Part shown: positions 8,627 to 17,861 of the stretch, piece after piece | Position numbering within the stretch: the stretch's first letter is position 1 | How the letters are laid out: the number at the start of each line of letters is the position of its first letter | Assembly (NCBI GenBank): GCA_009774465.1 | Contig: VSNT01000035.1 | Location: 1-29,567, forward strand | Direction of reading: 5' to 3' | Origin: Lachnospiraceae bacterium | GTDB lineage: Bacteria > Bacillota_A > Clostridia > Lachnospirales > Lachnospiraceae | DNA: 29,567 nt | The notes under the pieces: model-generated | Told to the model about the DNA's origin: nothing | Seen by the model: the letters and a program-made list of their open reading frames with translations, nothing else | The model's database searches: none | Made by a program: the position numbers and the translations under genes

Positions 8627-8779
8627 ATGTCATTATATAATATTATAATACTTTTGATTGGTATTGTCGGCGCAATTGTGGGCATCGGCTCTACACTGGC
8701 TATTATTGTTTCTCTTTTTGGAACACTTGGATATAAAATTCACAGAAAAATTAAATATGGAATTTCTTTATATAAATAA
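8627..8779 (+). CDS. 50-residue membrane peptide
   Basis: A short frame from ATG 8627 to TAA 8779 is preceded by a perfect GGAGG (8615-8619) with seven bases spacing, which strongly suggests translation. The product has a single long hydrophobic helix (about residues 4-36, IIILLIGIVGAIVGIGSTLA and onward) with several glycines, and a basic tail (YKIHRKIKYG). This is the plan of small bitopic membrane peptides such as transporter or sensor-kinase modulators, holins or type I toxins. No antisense RNA or partner is obvious. It follows the secreted-protein gene by 91 bases on the same strand and may be co-transcribed. The pgi terminator lies just downstream, on the opposite strand. Function unknown. 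Confidence 0.65.
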   Translation: MSLYNIIILLIGIVGAIVGIGSTLAIIVSLFGTLGYKIHRKIKYGISLYK

Positions 8780-8782
8780 TTC

Positions 8783-8810
8783 AAAAAGCTGCCGCGTAAA
8801 CCGCGGCAGC
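8783..8810 (-). terminator. Terminator of pgi
   Basis: GCTGCCGCG (8788-8796) and CGCGGCAGC (8802-8810) form a perfect 9-bp GC-rich stem with a 5-base loop, followed on the minus strand by TTTTT. It lies 33 bases after the pgi stop. On the plus strand no T-run follows, although the stem could still slow the convergent transcript. Confidence 0.9.
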
Positions 8811-8843
8811 CTTACATTCCAGGATTTTTATTAACTTTGCAAT

Positions 8844-10190
8844 TTATAATCTCTTAAGCAGTTCTTCCCTCTGTGCCTCATAGCCGGGCTTTCCAAGAAG
8901 TGCAAACATATTCTTCTTATAACTTTCCACACCGGGCTGATTGAAAGGATTTACGCCAAGTAAGTATCCGCTGACGCCGCATGCAAACTCAAAGAAATAA
9001 AATAACTGCCCCAGGTAAAATTCACTCACTTCAGGTACTTTAACCATCAGGTTGGGAACCTGTCCGTCCGTATGAGCAAGAATGGTTCCATTCATGGCGC
9101 TCTTGTTTACGAAATCAACGCTCTTGCCTGCCAGGTAATTAAGCCCGTCAAGATCCACTGCTTCTTCCTTGAGAACAATCTCTTCTCTGCTGGTTTCAAT
9201 GTTGATTACCGTTTCAAACATATTTCTTGAGCCATCCTGAATGAACTGCCCCATAGAATGTAGATCAGTAGTCAGATCCACGCTGGCAGGGAAAATACCT
9301 TTCTGATCTTTGCCTTCGCTCTCTCCATAGAGCTGCTTCCACCATTCGGAAACATAATGAACGCTGGGTTCATAGTTTGCAAGAATTTCAATACATTTTC
9401 CTTTTCTTAAAAGAATATTCCGAAGAGCAGCATATTTCAGCGCATCATTTTCTTCAAAGGAAGCTTCCAGAGCGGCCTTGCGTCCTGCCTGAGCTCCTTC
9501 CATAAGTTTATCAATATCTGCTCCGCTTACAGCAATCGGAAGTAAACCAACAGCAGTAAGAACGGAAAAACGTCCGCCTACATCATCCGGAACTACGAAG
9601 CTTTCATAGCCTTCTTCCGTAGCAAGATTTTTTAAAGAGCCTCTTGCCTTATCTGTTGTGGCATAGATTCTCTTTGCTGCTTCTTCCTTGCCATATTTCT
9701 TTTCCATCATTTCCTTAAACACACGGAATGCAATTGCAGGCTCTGTAGTAGTGCCTGACTTACTGATCATATTAATGGAGAAATCTCTGTCTCCAATTAC
9801 ATCCATTAAATGTTTAATATAGGTGGAGCTGATAGAGTTTCCTACAAAATATATTTCAGGAGTTTTTCTGATTTCCTTACTTACTGTGTTATAAAAGCTG
9901 TGTCTTAAAAATTCAATGGCTGCCCTTGCTCCAAGGTAGGAACCGCCAATGCCAATCACCAGCAAAACCTCTGAATCGCTCTGGATTTTGGCTGCTGCCT
10001 TTTTAATTCTGTCAAACTCTTCCTTGTCGTAATTTTCAGGAAGGTCAATCCATCCAAGGAAATCATTACCTGCACCTGTTTTGGAAACCAATAATTCTTT
10101 TGCATCCAGAGCCAGCTTCTTCATGGATTCAACTTCCTGATCCTGAATAAAGGAAGCTGCTTTGGAGTAATCAAATGTTACTTTGTTCAT
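8844..10190 (-). CDS. pgi: Glucose-6-phosphate isomerase
   Basis: The protein interconverts glucose 6-phosphate and fructose 6-phosphate in glycolysis. At 448 residues it is the usual length of the short Firmicute Pgi. The sugar-isomerase hallmarks are present: VIGIGGSYLGARA near residue 75, the phosphate-binding SKSGTTTEPA loop, the VGGRFSVLTAVG block with the conserved Arg, and a C-terminal GVNPFNQPGVESYK segment. The start is ATG 10190, eight bases after GGAG; an in-frame GTG at 10199 lies too close to that site. The gene is single, with its own promoter (10244-10272) and terminator (8783-8810). Nothing unusual was seen. Confidence 0.97.
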   Translation of the reverse strand: MNKVTFDYSKAASFIQDQEVESMKKLALDAKELLVSKTGAGNDFLGWIDLPENYDKEEFDRIKKAAAKIQSDSEVLLVIGIGGSYLGARAAIEFLRHSFYNTVSKEIRKTPEIYFVGNSISSTYIKHLMDVIGDRDFSINMISKSGTTTEPAIAFRVFKEMMEKKYGKEEAAKRIYATTDKARGSLKNLATEEGYESFVVPDDVGGRFSVLTAVGLLPIAVSGADIDKLMEGAQAGRKAALEASFEENDALKYAALRNILLRKGKCIEILANYEPSVHYVSEWWKQLYGESEGKDQKGIFPASVDLTTDLHSMGQFIQDGSRNMFETVINIETSREEIVLKEEAVDLDGLNYLAGKSVDFVNKSAMNGTILAHTDGQVPNLMVKVPEVSEFYLGQLFYFFEFACGVSGYLLGVNPFNQPGVESYKKNMFALLGKPGYEAQREELLKRL

Positions 10191-10243
10191 AATGTACACT
10201 CCTTTTTATAAAATAATATTTTTTACCATATTAACCAATTTTT

Positions 10244-10272
10244 AGTGTAACAAATAGATTGGTCTTTTTCAA
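10244..10272 (-). promoter_or_regulatory. Promoter of pgi
   Basis: TTGAAA (10267-10272) and TACACT (10244-10249) are separated by 17 bases on the minus strand, a good sigma-A promoter about 50 bases before the pgi start. Confidence 0.75.
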
Positions 10273-10307
10273 GAACTTTGCTTAAACAGTTCCACCAGGC
10301 ATAGCAC

Positions 10308-11537
10308 TTAATCCCCAATATAGTATTCTTCCAGCGTCATATTTCCATCCAGAAAACGATAAAACTCCTCGTCAAATTCATAATCCTTACCTTCATATTC
10401 TCCGGCAAGCTCTTTCGCTTCCTCCACCCTGCCATTTGCCACAAGTGCAACTATGTAAGTATCCACAACATAATTGCCCTCCTCATACAGTTCATAAGCG
10501 CGCAGTGCATAGTCAAGGCCCTTTTCCAGATTGCCTTCCACCAGCTCCAATGTTGCATAAGAACGCAGCACCGCATAATCTTCTTTATTTACTGCATAAA
10601 TTTCCTCAAGTATCTGCCTTGCCTGTTCCAGCTCTCCCTGCCTGCGGTAATAGGTTGCAATCTGTGCCTGTGCATCAAAATAATAAGGGTTAATCTCAAT
10701 GCATTCCTTTAAATAATTCATTCTCGCTTCATCATCTGCCGTCATACTGCCCAGACAGTAATAAACAAGCGCCTGATCATAATTTTTACTTCCAATGTAT
10801 ACTGACATGGCTTCACAATATTGCTCCATAGCTTCATAGGGATCTCCATCTTCGCCAATATCTTCATACACCTGTTCTACAAGTTCATCACTTAAATCAC
10901 AGGTATCATAATATATATTAAGCTTATCCACATATCCAATCACTTTCCGGTATTGTTTATCGGAAATGTCTCTTTCCGCAATATATTGATTGATTGCATA
11001 AGACGCATAGTCATAATACCCATACTTCATGCCAATATCTGTAAGACGAAATGCTGTATTGATATCTTCCGGATCTTTTTCCAATGCGTCGAGCAATTCA
11101 TTCATTTCCGTCAGAATATATCCATTTTCTGCTGTAAGAGACGTACTTTCCTGCCCTTTATCCGGCTCCTGTACATCCTCATTTTCCGACATATCCCTGG
11201 CTTCTGAGGAATCTTTCGATTCTAATACATCTTTGGTATCTGAAATCTCTTCGAGCGCAGCTTCCGCCTCCTGCGTATGCTGCTTTTTTAACGCGCCTAC
11301 AGCCAGTAAGACGCCGGCAGCACAAATACAAACCACCGCTGCACCAGCCCCTATGCAAAGTATCCGCCGCTTCTTCTTCCTGATTAGTTCTTCTCTGCAT
11401 TCTTTACACAAAACAGATTTGGGATCTTCACTCCGGTCTATGGCTCTGCGCTTACAATTTTCACAAAGTCCCTGTCCCATATTTCCAAATGGATCTCCTG
11501 TGTATCCTGCCCACCATTCATTATCCCTGTTTTCCAT
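10308..11537 (-). CDS. Zinc-ribbon, single-TM, TPR-repeat protein
   Basis: The 409-residue protein starts with a short zinc-ribbon-like segment with cysteine pairs at 25/28 and 44/47. A basic stop-transfer stretch (IRKKKRR) and one membrane helix (about 59-82) come next, then an acidic low-complexity linker (about 88-135). The rest is helical with repeats of TPR character to the C-terminus, for example ARMNYLKECIEINPYYFDAQ and the ALRAYELYEEGNYV segment. This suggests a membrane-tethered scaffold that binds proteins outside the membrane, with the zinc ribbon inside. The start has AAGGAAGGGAG just upstream. It follows the UPF0340 gene by 63 bases and the helicase gene before that on the same strand, so the three may share a transcript. 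Partner and role are unknown. Confidence 0.8.
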   Translation of the reverse strand: MENRDNEWWAGYTGDPFGNMGQGLCENCKRRAIDRSEDPKSVLCKECREELIRKKKRRILCIGAGAAVVCICAAGVLLAVGALKKQHTQEAEAALEEISDTKDVLESKDSSEARDMSENEDVQEPDKGQESTSLTAENGYILTEMNELLDALEKDPEDINTAFRLTDIGMKYGYYDYASYAINQYIAERDISDKQYRKVIGYVDKLNIYYDTCDLSDELVEQVYEDIGEDGDPYEAMEQYCEAMSVYIGSKNYDQALVYYCLGSMTADDEARMNYLKECIEINPYYFDAQAQIATYYRRQGELEQARQILEEIYAVNKEDYAVLRSYATLELVEGNLEKGLDYALRAYELYEEGNYVVDTYIVALVANGRVEEAKELAGEYEGKDYEFDEEFYRFLDGNMTLEEYYIGD

Positions 11538-11600
11538 TTTCTCCCTTCCTTTCTCTCATGCATCCCGACAATACAAATATATAATAAAAAAGTTTGCATT

Positions 11601-12164
11601 TCATAACATATTTTTATTATAAACCGCTCTCTCCCCACCAATAAACTTCCCTCTTGTTCTGGCACATACCAAATGTGCATGGCCGATTTCTTTTATATGA
11701 ATGCGTACTGGAACCGCCACCTCCATAAGATGCATACCAATCAGCGTATCTCCGATATCCATTCCTGCCTGCCCGCTGATGTGCTCTACCACCACCGGTT
11801 CAGAAAATCTTTTATAAGCTGTGGTTCCAAAGGAACCTCCTGCTTTCGGCTGGGGAACCACATTTACAACAGGAAGCCGCTCTCTTCTTGCCAGCTCTTT
11901 TTCAATAACTAACGCCCTGTTTAAATGCTCGCAACATTGTGCTGCCAGATAAAGCTTCTTTTCCAATACCACCTGATAAATACCTTCAAACACTGCCTCC
12001 GCTGTTTCCAGACTGGAAGAGGTGCCGATTCTTTCTCCCGTCACTTCACTGGAAGAGCATCCCACAACTAAAATATCCCCTTCCAATAAATGCGCCTGTT
12101 CAATAAGCAGTCTGGTCGCCTGCCCTGCCTGCTTATTTATTTCTTTTAAAAATTCTTCTTCCAT
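11601..12164 (-). CDS. UPF0340 / TIGR01440 (YwlG-like) protein
   Basis: The 187-residue sequence matches the small conserved Firmicute family UPF0340 (B. subtilis YwlG). Typical features are the LLEGDILVVGCSSSEVTGERIG opening region, the CCEHLNRALVIE block (about 77-88), the VVPQPKAGGSFGTTAY loop and the C-terminal GMHLMEVAVPVRI and GERAVYN segments. Length and ends look complete. No enzymatic role is established for the family as far as I know; conserved Cys, Glu, His and Lys residues suggest a binding or catalytic pocket. AAGGAA lies about eight bases before the ATG. The gene sits 34 bases after the helicase gene, probably in one operon. Confidence 0.9.
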   Translation of the reverse strand: MEEEFLKEINKQAGQATRLLIEQAHLLEGDILVVGCSSSEVTGERIGTSSSLETAEAVFEGIYQVVLEKKLYLAAQCCEHLNRALVIEKELARRERLPVVNVVPQPKAGGSFGTTAYKRFSEPVVVEHISGQAGMDIGDTLIGMHLMEVAVPVRIHIKEIGHAHLVCARTRGKFIGGERAVYNKNML

Positions 12165-12198
12165 GTAATATTTCCTTTCTCAATTTTAACAGTTTTTT

Positions 12199-15100
12199 CT
12201 ACCGATAGAAAGCATATCCTTTTACTTCCCTGACAAAACCATTTTCTTCCAGAATTTTTGCTGCCTCATCAGGGTATTCTTTTACCTGAATTCTCTTTTT
12301 ATCTTTAAAAATCTGTCCTTTTTTATACTCTTCCACAAATAATTTTACTGCTTCTTCTAAATACTTATCCTCAAAAACCCGCAGCGTTTTTCCCTGTTTT
12401 TCAAAAACTGCAACAGGATTTCCTCCTTTGAGAGCCGCCGCTGAGCCCGATATATTAAGGAAGTTTTTACCTTCTTTGTGGGGAAGAAGTTTTCCCCATA
12501 TCTGCATGGGATCTGCTCCGTTCAGCCAGACCATATCACTTTCTGCATGAGACAATGCAGCGGTTACTCCGCCAAAATCTTTTCCTCTGATAAACTGTGC
12601 CCCGGACAGTCCTTCCACAAAATATCCTCTTCTTACCTGTCCCGTATACTCCTGAATCCGTAAAAGATTTAGCGCCTCCTGCCAGGACAAACCATATGCA
12701 GCAGCGCTTTCCCGGCAGAGAATCAGGTACCTGTCAAAGCATCTCTCCATCTGCTCCTGCACTGTAAGAGGACGAAGCGGTCTCACCAAATCCCACCGTC
12801 CTGCCTGCAGCGCTTTCACACGGGCTCCCACCCGCACTCTGGCAGCAGATTTTTTTATTTTCTCCTGACCAAGCCACTGGAGCACCGGCACAAAGCTGTC
12901 TGCACACACAATGCCTTTTTCCATAAGAGCTAAAAGAGTATCATAAGGCGATTCCCCTTCCAGAACTCCACTTAGCGCCTGCATAAAACTGGCTCCCCGT
13001 CTGGATAAAGCCCGTACCAGCAGCTTTTCCTTTTCCGAAAGACTCTCCCAGTCAATTTCCGGTTCTTTCTCCCAATCAATCCCATCCATACGGTCAAAAC
13101 GAACTTTCCCACCCTCTTCCATATGCCAAAAATATTCCCCGGCAGATAAAAAGGCATCCAACTGACTTTCCCTGTAATTTTTTACCCTGGAGGGAAAGAG
13201 TACTTCCTCCCATAAAGCTGCCGGAAAAGCTGTTCCCGCAAAGGAGGATACCGTCATTTTTAAACTCTCTTCGGATGGTGCAGAACGATGCACACGGGAA
13301 GCAAGCAGTGCTGCGTAAGCCTGCGGCGGACAGGTGGAAATTTCCTCCCTGCGGTTTTTTAATGTTTTATTTCTGGCACGCTTATATAATTGGGCATGAT
13401 AATAGACAACAACCTTATCTTCCTTTTCTTCATCCAAAGATTCTTCCTGAGAAACAATTTCTTCATTTTCACATAATATTTTAAGCAGTTCCAGGGCTTT
13501 TTCTTCCTTCCAGTTATAACGGAGCGCCACCTGACGCGCGCTTGCCCCTCCCCGATATCTTAACATACGCCGGATAACAGAACACGCCTCTTCTCTGTTT
13601 CCTTCCTCCAGCGCCCCATGATAATCCGCTTCCTGTTCCGCCGCAATCCAAAGCCCCTGCTCCAGGTAAAGGACGCGGCCTTCTTTGCTCAAATTTTCAA
13701 GCCACTCCACCGGAATATCCAGATCTCCGGCCGCCAGATCTCCCTCTGTCATTAAAAGGGAATGAAGCTGCTTTTCATCTGTCGGAAGCTTTTCTCTTTT
13801 TTGAACCAGGGAAAGCTCCAGAGCGCCCGGTCTTACCATTTCCTCCTGCTTTAGCGCATCTGCAACTGCAGCATGAACGCCTCTGGGCGTCGGCGCATAA
13901 TCATACATAACTGCTGCCTCCTGCCCCCACTGTAAAGGAAGGGACATGGGAGAAGGCGTCTTTGTGTAAACCTCGCGCACCAGAACTTCTCCCGATCTGA
14001 TTTTTTCAAGCAGCTCCCGTACACCTGCACCGTCCCAAATCTGTTCCATGCACTCTCTTTTTGTCTCTCTGATCAGAGGATGGTTTTTCTCTCTTACCAC
14101 CTGATCCAGCATTTCCGCACTCCGAAGCCGCTGCATCCAAAGGGGCTGCCTTCCATTTCCTTTTGCTCCCATCATAAGTGCTCTACCGCAGTTATAACGA
14201 AATGCCATGTTAAAAACAGGTGCGGAGGGAAGCATGGCGGTTAAAACTGTTTCTACTGTTTCAGGATCAATTCTGTTAAGCAGACCTTCCGGCATTACCT
14301 GATCCCCATAGGAATAAAGTAAAAATCCATCCTCCTCATCCACACTGCCTACATTCATTTTAAGTTCTATTTCCGCTTCCTGCGCTGCAAGCAGTGCCAG
14401 GGGCGCATTAATCCGCCTCCCAAAAACGGAATGGATCATTAACTGGCTGTTTCCGGACTGATCCCGAAAATGCTCCGCCAAAATAGTTTTATCATCAGGC
14501 AGCCCGCCTGTGGCGGCAATCTGCCTTTTCAAATATCCTTCCGAAAGCAGTGCCGCAGATTCATCCAGCCCCAGCTTAACAAGGGCATCTTTTAAGTTTC
14601 CCTCCTCTTCTGCTTTGGAAAGACTGCGCAATATTTTTCCAAAATAAATTCCGGTTTCCTTGTTCCGCCCTTTCAACTCCCCCTTCCAGAAGGGAAGCCT
14701 TGCACCCTCCACCGGCGCCTGTGTAACCGTCACTGTATCTCTTCCAATATTTACTACTTTCCATGCAAAAGCGCCTAATATAAAACGATCCCCTTTTTGC
14801 GTCTCATAGACAAACTCCTCATCTGCCTCTCCTACTTTTACCCCTTCCTCCGTACGAACCGTGTAAAGCCCCTTGTCAGGAATCGTTCCACCTGCTGAAA
14901 TGGCAAGCATTCTGCTGTAACCATCTCCTTCCACCTTTTCATGAATCCTGTCGTACAAAATTCTGGGGCGGACCGGAACATCTCTTTTATGCTCATAATC
15001 CCCTGCCAGCATTTGAAGCACTTCTTTTACATCCTCTTTTGTAACTTCGGAAAAAGACCATGCTCTTTGCAGAATTTCCATCACATCATCCACTTCATAG

Positions 15101-16338
15101 CCCTTAAATGCCGCCATAGAAACCAAATGCTGGGCCAGCACATCAAAACACCCTCTGGGAGGATTCATTAATTCCACTTTCCCTTCTCTGGCAAGCTGCG
15201 CGGTCATTCCACTTAAAATGCACTCCGCCGCTGTTCTGGGAAATAAATACATCACGCTGGTGCGTGAGGGGTTATGCCCTGCACGCCCTAACCTCTGCAT
15301 TGTCCCGGAAATGGTACGGGGACATCCCACCTGCAGCACCTGATCGATTTCTCCCACGTCAATTCCCAGTTCCATAGAAGAAGTAGCGCACAAAAGCCGC
15401 AGCTTTCCTTCCCTTAAAGACTCCTCCACTTCCTGACGCTGTTCTTTGGAAAGGCTTCCGTGATGCACCCTTGCAAAATCCTCTCCCCCAATTAAGTTTA
15501 CATAATATGCCAGTTTCTCCGCGTACCGTCTTCCTTCCACAAAAGCAATTACACTTTGATTTCCCTGACAATACCGATACACCAGCTCTGAAAGCTCCTG
15601 CCAAACAGGATCTTTTCTTCTCTTACTGCTATTCACATAAGAGCCTAAAATCTGTAATTGTATCTTCTTTTCCATAGTAGGCGCCGCAATGGCAACCGCC
15701 TCGGGAGCCAGATACCTGGCTGCTGCGGAAAGCGGAGAAATGGTGGCGGACAAGCCAATTCTCTGTAGCGTGCTTTTGCACAAAATATCCAGCCTTGCTA
15801 TGGACAACATTAAATGAGCTCCCCGCTTGGTATCAATCAGGGCATGGAGCTCGTCAATGATCACTGCCTTAGCTGTACACAATATGTTCTGCCCTGTTTT
15901 ACTGGTCAGCATTAAATATAAAGATTCCGGTGTAATAATCAAAATATGGGGCGGCTTTTTGATCATCTGTCTTCTTTCATGCTGGGTAGTATCTCCGGTA
16001 CGGATTGCCACCGAAATCAGCTCTTCCCCGCCAATTCCCTTAAGAGGCTTTCTTAAGTTCTCTCTGATGTCCGCCGCCAGGGATTTTAAGGGAGATACAT
16101 AAATTAATTGAAGCTCCTGCTTTAATGTGCCTTTACAAGCTTCTTTTTTCAGTCTGTCCAAAAACACCAGAAAGGCTGAAAGTGTTTTTCCTGTTCCGGT
16201 AGGTGCCGACACCAGCACATGTGTGCCTGCAGCAATTGCCGGCCATGCTTCTTTCTGCACAGGCGTGGGCTCTCCCAACGTTTCCTTAAACCATTTTGCT
16301 GTTTTTTCGTTAAAAAGCTTTAGACAGTTCTTCATCAT
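12199..16338 (-). CDS. Lhr-like superfamily 2 ATP-dependent helicase
   Basis: This 1379-residue protein has a full SF2 helicase core: PTPVQKEAW Q-motif-like stretch, Walker A SAPTGTGKT (44-52), ITPESL, DELH box (162-165), SATISP (motif III), the CATSSMELGIDVGEIDQV block and QRLGRAGH (motif VI). A long Lhr-specific region with winged-helix and C-terminal domains follows. Members of the Lhr family are 3'-5' helicases linked to DNA repair in other bacteria. In bacterial Lhr the box is usually DEIH; DELH is a conservative change. The start is one of two adjacent ATGs after AAAGGGATAA. It is the first gene of a likely operon with the UPF0340 and TPR genes. No frameshift or missing motif was seen. 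Confidence 0.92.
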   Translation of the reverse strand: MMKNCLKLFNEKTAKWFKETLGEPTPVQKEAWPAIAAGTHVLVSAPTGTGKTLSAFLVFLDRLKKEACKGTLKQELQLIYVSPLKSLAADIRENLRKPLKGIGGEELISVAIRTGDTTQHERRQMIKKPPHILIITPESLYLMLTSKTGQNILCTAKAVIIDELHALIDTKRGAHLMLSIARLDILCKSTLQRIGLSATISPLSAAARYLAPEAVAIAAPTMEKKIQLQILGSYVNSSKRRKDPVWQELSELVYRYCQGNQSVIAFVEGRRYAEKLAYYVNLIGGEDFARVHHGSLSKEQRQEVEESLREGKLRLLCATSSMELGIDVGEIDQVLQVGCPRTISGTMQRLGRAGHNPSRTSVMYLFPRTAAECILSGMTAQLAREGKVELMNPPRGCFDVLAQHLVSMAAFKGYEVDDVMEILQRAWSFSEVTKEDVKEVLQMLAGDYEHKRDVPVRPRILYDRIHEKVEGDGYSRMLAISAGGTIPDKGLYTVRTEEGVKVGEADEEFVYETQKGDRFILGAFAWKVVNIGRDTVTVTQAPVEGARLPFWKGELKGRNKETGIYFGKILRSLSKAEEEGNLKDALVKLGLDESAALLSEGYLKRQIAATGGLPDDKTILAEHFRDQSGNSQLMIHSVFGRRINAPLALLAAQEAEIELKMNVGSVDEEDGFLLYSYGDQVMPEGLLNRIDPETVETVLTAMLPSAPVFNMAFRYNCGRALMMGAKGNGRQPLWMQRLRSAEMLDQVVREKNHPLIRETKRECMEQIWDGAGVRELLEKIRSGEVLVREVYTKTPSPMSLPLQWGQEAAVMYDYAPTPRGVHAAVADALKQEEMVRPGALELSLVQKREKLPTDEKQLHSLLMTEGDLAAGDLDIPVEWLENLSKEGRVLYLEQGLWIAAEQEADYHGALEEGNREEACSVIRRMLRYRGGASARQVALRYNWKEEKALELLKILCENEEIVSQEESLDEEKEDKVVVYYHAQLYKRARNKTLKNRREEISTCPPQAYAALLASRVHRSAPSEESLKMTVSSFAGTAFPAALWEEVLFPSRVKNYRESQLDAFLSAGEYFWHMEEGGKVRFDRMDGIDWEKEPEIDWESLSEKEKLLVRALSRRGASFMQALSGVLEGESPYDTLLALMEKGIVCADSFVPVLQWLGQEKIKKSAARVRVGARVKALQAGRWDLVRPLRPLTVQEQMERCFDRYLILCRESAAAYGLSWQEALNLLRIQEYTGQVRRGYFVEGLSGAQFIRGKDFGGVTAALSHAESDMVWLNGADPMQIWGKLLPHKEGKNFLNISGSAAALKGGNPVAVFEKQGKTLRVFEDKYLEEAVKLFVEEYKKGQIFKDKKRIQVKEYPDEAAKILEENGFVREVKGYAFYR

Positions 16339-16377
16339 TTATCCCTTTAAAACACATACCGCCAAGTGTACTATTTT

Positions 16378-16407
16378 AAAACTGCCGGAAGATATTCCGG
16401 CAGTTTT
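16378..16407 (-). terminator. Terminator of the MFS gene
   Basis: AAAACTGCCGGAA (16378-16390) and TTCCGGCAGTTTT (16395-16407) form a perfect 13-bp stem with a 4-base loop. It lies 25 bases after the MFS stop (16432) and just ahead of the helicase gene. T-rich tracts flank both sides, so it could work in either direction. Confidence 0.8.
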
Positions 16408-16431
16408 ATTTTACTTTAACATAAGGATGGC

Positions 16432-17742
16432 TCACGAAGCACGGTGTTCGTTGCTTTCCAACTCCCAAATGTATTTATTCCGCCTGAAATACAGACATAC
16501 TCCTATGCCCGCAAAGGCAATTACAAAAAACAAAAATGCTGCGCCGGATCCCTTTCCTGCTCCAAACATTTTCACCAGAATACTCCCGGCATCCTTCCCT
16601 TTCATAATCGGTTCAAACACCTGATCCACCAGAAAACCGCCCAGGAAATATCCCACAGGTATCGTAAAAAACTGAAGTGAATTTCTCACAGAATAAACTC
16701 TTCCCTGCATTTGTTCCGGCACGTGCAGCCGCATAACCGCATCCAGATTGGTACTCATAAGCGGAATTGCAATCCAGCCAAGGAATCCACCGATACACCA
16801 GATAAGAGGCGTTCTTCCGAATGCCAACAGGAAATTTTCCGTACTCATGGAAAATAACAGGCAATTACAAATAACACGTATCCGGCTTTTTGGTTCCTTT
16901 ATGAAAAAGGCTAAAATACTTCCTGTAAATGTGGTTATTCCAATCACTGCATTTACCAGCCCCAACACCTTCTCGCTTCCGCCATTTCTTGATAACATCA
17001 TGGCAGGAAATGCAGCTTCATAAATAGACGCTACCAAATTGATTGCTGCCAGAAACAGAATCAGATTAAAGATTCCCCGTTCCTTTTTCAGATACGTAAT
17101 CCCTTTTTTTGCAGAAATCCAAAGAGGTTCCTTCTCCTCTTTTGTCTCCATGCTTTCCGGAATCCGTATGAAAAATGCCAGGGTTAAAAACGCTGTTCCA
17201 AAGGTAAGCAAATCAAATATTACCACTGCTCCCATTCCTGCGATTCCTAAAACAGCAGTGGAAATAATCGGCGTTAAGATGGAATTTAATGAACTGGAAA
17301 AATAACGCAGTCCTCCTACCCGCTGGTAATACTTTTTGGGAAGCACTCGCGTCACCGCCACCTCAGATGCCGGCTGTTGGACGGTATTCATCAGTCCGTT
17401 CACTCCATTAATCAAATACAAATGCCATATCTGCAGCTCGCCCCTTTGTAATAAAATCAGCATAACTACAGTAGTCAGCGCCGCTATGGTGTCACACGCC
17501 AGCATGGTTATTTTTTTATTCCACTTGTCGCTTAAGGCTCCTGCAAAGATACTGAGCAGTACATAAGGTGCATAGGAACTTACCATCAACAATGCTGTCA
17601 TAAGGGCGGAGCCCTTCTGGGTATAAGACCAGATCACCAGTGCATAACTTGTCATCGCACTTCCAAGCCCGGAAAAGGACTGGGTAATCCAAAGTATGAG
17701 AAATGTTTTCATTTCTCTAAATGTATTTTTATTGATTTTCAT
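16432..17742 (-). CDS. MFS efflux transporter, MefA-like
   Basis: The 436-residue protein has about twelve hydrophobic segments and the MFS motif A between helices 2 and 3 (GALSDKWNKKITML, about 63-76). The N-terminal block with an ILWITQSFSGLGSAMTSYAL helix is characteristic of the MFS_3 group that includes MefA/MefE macrolide pumps and related drug exporters. The gene starts at ATG 17742, nine bases after AAAAGGAG. Its leader (17743-17875) contains a small peptide gene and structures able to hide this ribosome-binding site, which supports an antibiotic-inducible efflux function. The exact substrate cannot be told; a ribosome-acting drug is inferred from the leader design, not from the protein itself. 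A terminator follows the gene. Confidence 0.88.
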   Translation of the reverse strand: MKINKNTFREMKTFLILWITQSFSGLGSAMTSYALVIWSYTQKGSALMTALLMVSSYAPYVLLSIFAGALSDKWNKKITMLACDTIAALTTVVMLILLQRGELQIWHLYLINGVNGLMNTVQQPASEVAVTRVLPKKYYQRVGGLRYFSSSLNSILTPIISTAVLGIAGMGAVVIFDLLTFGTAFLTLAFFIRIPESMETKEEKEPLWISAKKGITYLKKERGIFNLILFLAAINLVASIYEAAFPAMMLSRNGGSEKVLGLVNAVIGITTFTGSILAFFIKEPKSRIRVICNCLLFSMSTENFLLAFGRTPLIWCIGGFLGWIAIPLMSTNLDAVMRLHVPEQMQGRVYSVRNSLQFFTIPVGYFLGGFLVDQVFEPIMKGKDAGSILVKMFGAGKGSGAAFLFFVIAFAGIGVCLYFRRNKYIWELESNEHRAS

Positions 17743-17743
17743 A

Positions 17744-17785
17744 GACTTTGCTCCTTTTCAAATAATTTTTGAAATCTGCAAAGTC
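17744..17785 (-). promoter_or_regulatory. Hairpin hiding the MFS ribosome-binding site
   Basis: On the minus strand GACTTTGC (17778-17785) pairs perfectly with GCAAAGTC (17744-17751), and inside it TTTCAAA (17768-17774) pairs with TTTGAAA (17756-17762), with a 5-base loop. The AAAAGGAG Shine-Dalgarno (17751-17758) is buried in the stem and its small internal loop; the ATG comes directly after the hairpin. A second copy of GCAAAGTC in the leader peptide gene (17826-17833) can compete for the same GACTTTGC and would free the site. Confidence 0.75.
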
Positions 17786-17802
17786 CCAGAGCAGTTACTC
17801 TA

Positions 17803-17839
17803 CTCCATGCAATCCTGCCCTAAAAGACTTTGCATGGAG
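17803..17839 (-). promoter_or_regulatory. Leader hairpin covering the peptide gene
   Basis: CTCCATGCAA (minus strand, 17830-17839, inside the leader peptide gene) pairs perfectly over 10 bases with TTGCATGGAG (17803-17812). This stem holds the second GCAAAGTC copy partly inside it, so its formation favours the downstream hairpin that hides the MFS start. A ribosome stalled on the peptide would change this balance. Confidence 0.7.
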
Positions 17840-17861
17840 CTGCTGCAATGCATAATACCAT
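17820..17861 (-). CDS. 13-residue leader peptide of the MFS gene
   Basis: ATG at 17859-17861 opens a 13-codon frame, MVLCIAAAPCKVF, closed by TAG at 17820-17822. A perfect AAAGGAG (17869-17875) lies seven bases before it, as good as that of any large gene here. Its last codons overlap the two pairing elements of the leader. This is the arrangement of leader peptides upstream of macrolide, chloramphenicol and related resistance genes, where a drug-stalled ribosome alters RNA folding. I do not recognise the peptide itself; the Ala-Ala-Ala-Pro run is a plausible stalling site by inference. Confidence 0.7.
   Translation of the reverse strand: MVLCIAAAPCKVF

Noticed and set aside
11029..11622. 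A 197-codon open frame on the plus strand.
   Set aside because: It lies opposite the zinc-ribbon/TPR gene, has Ser/Pro/Phe-rich antisense composition and no ribosome-binding site.
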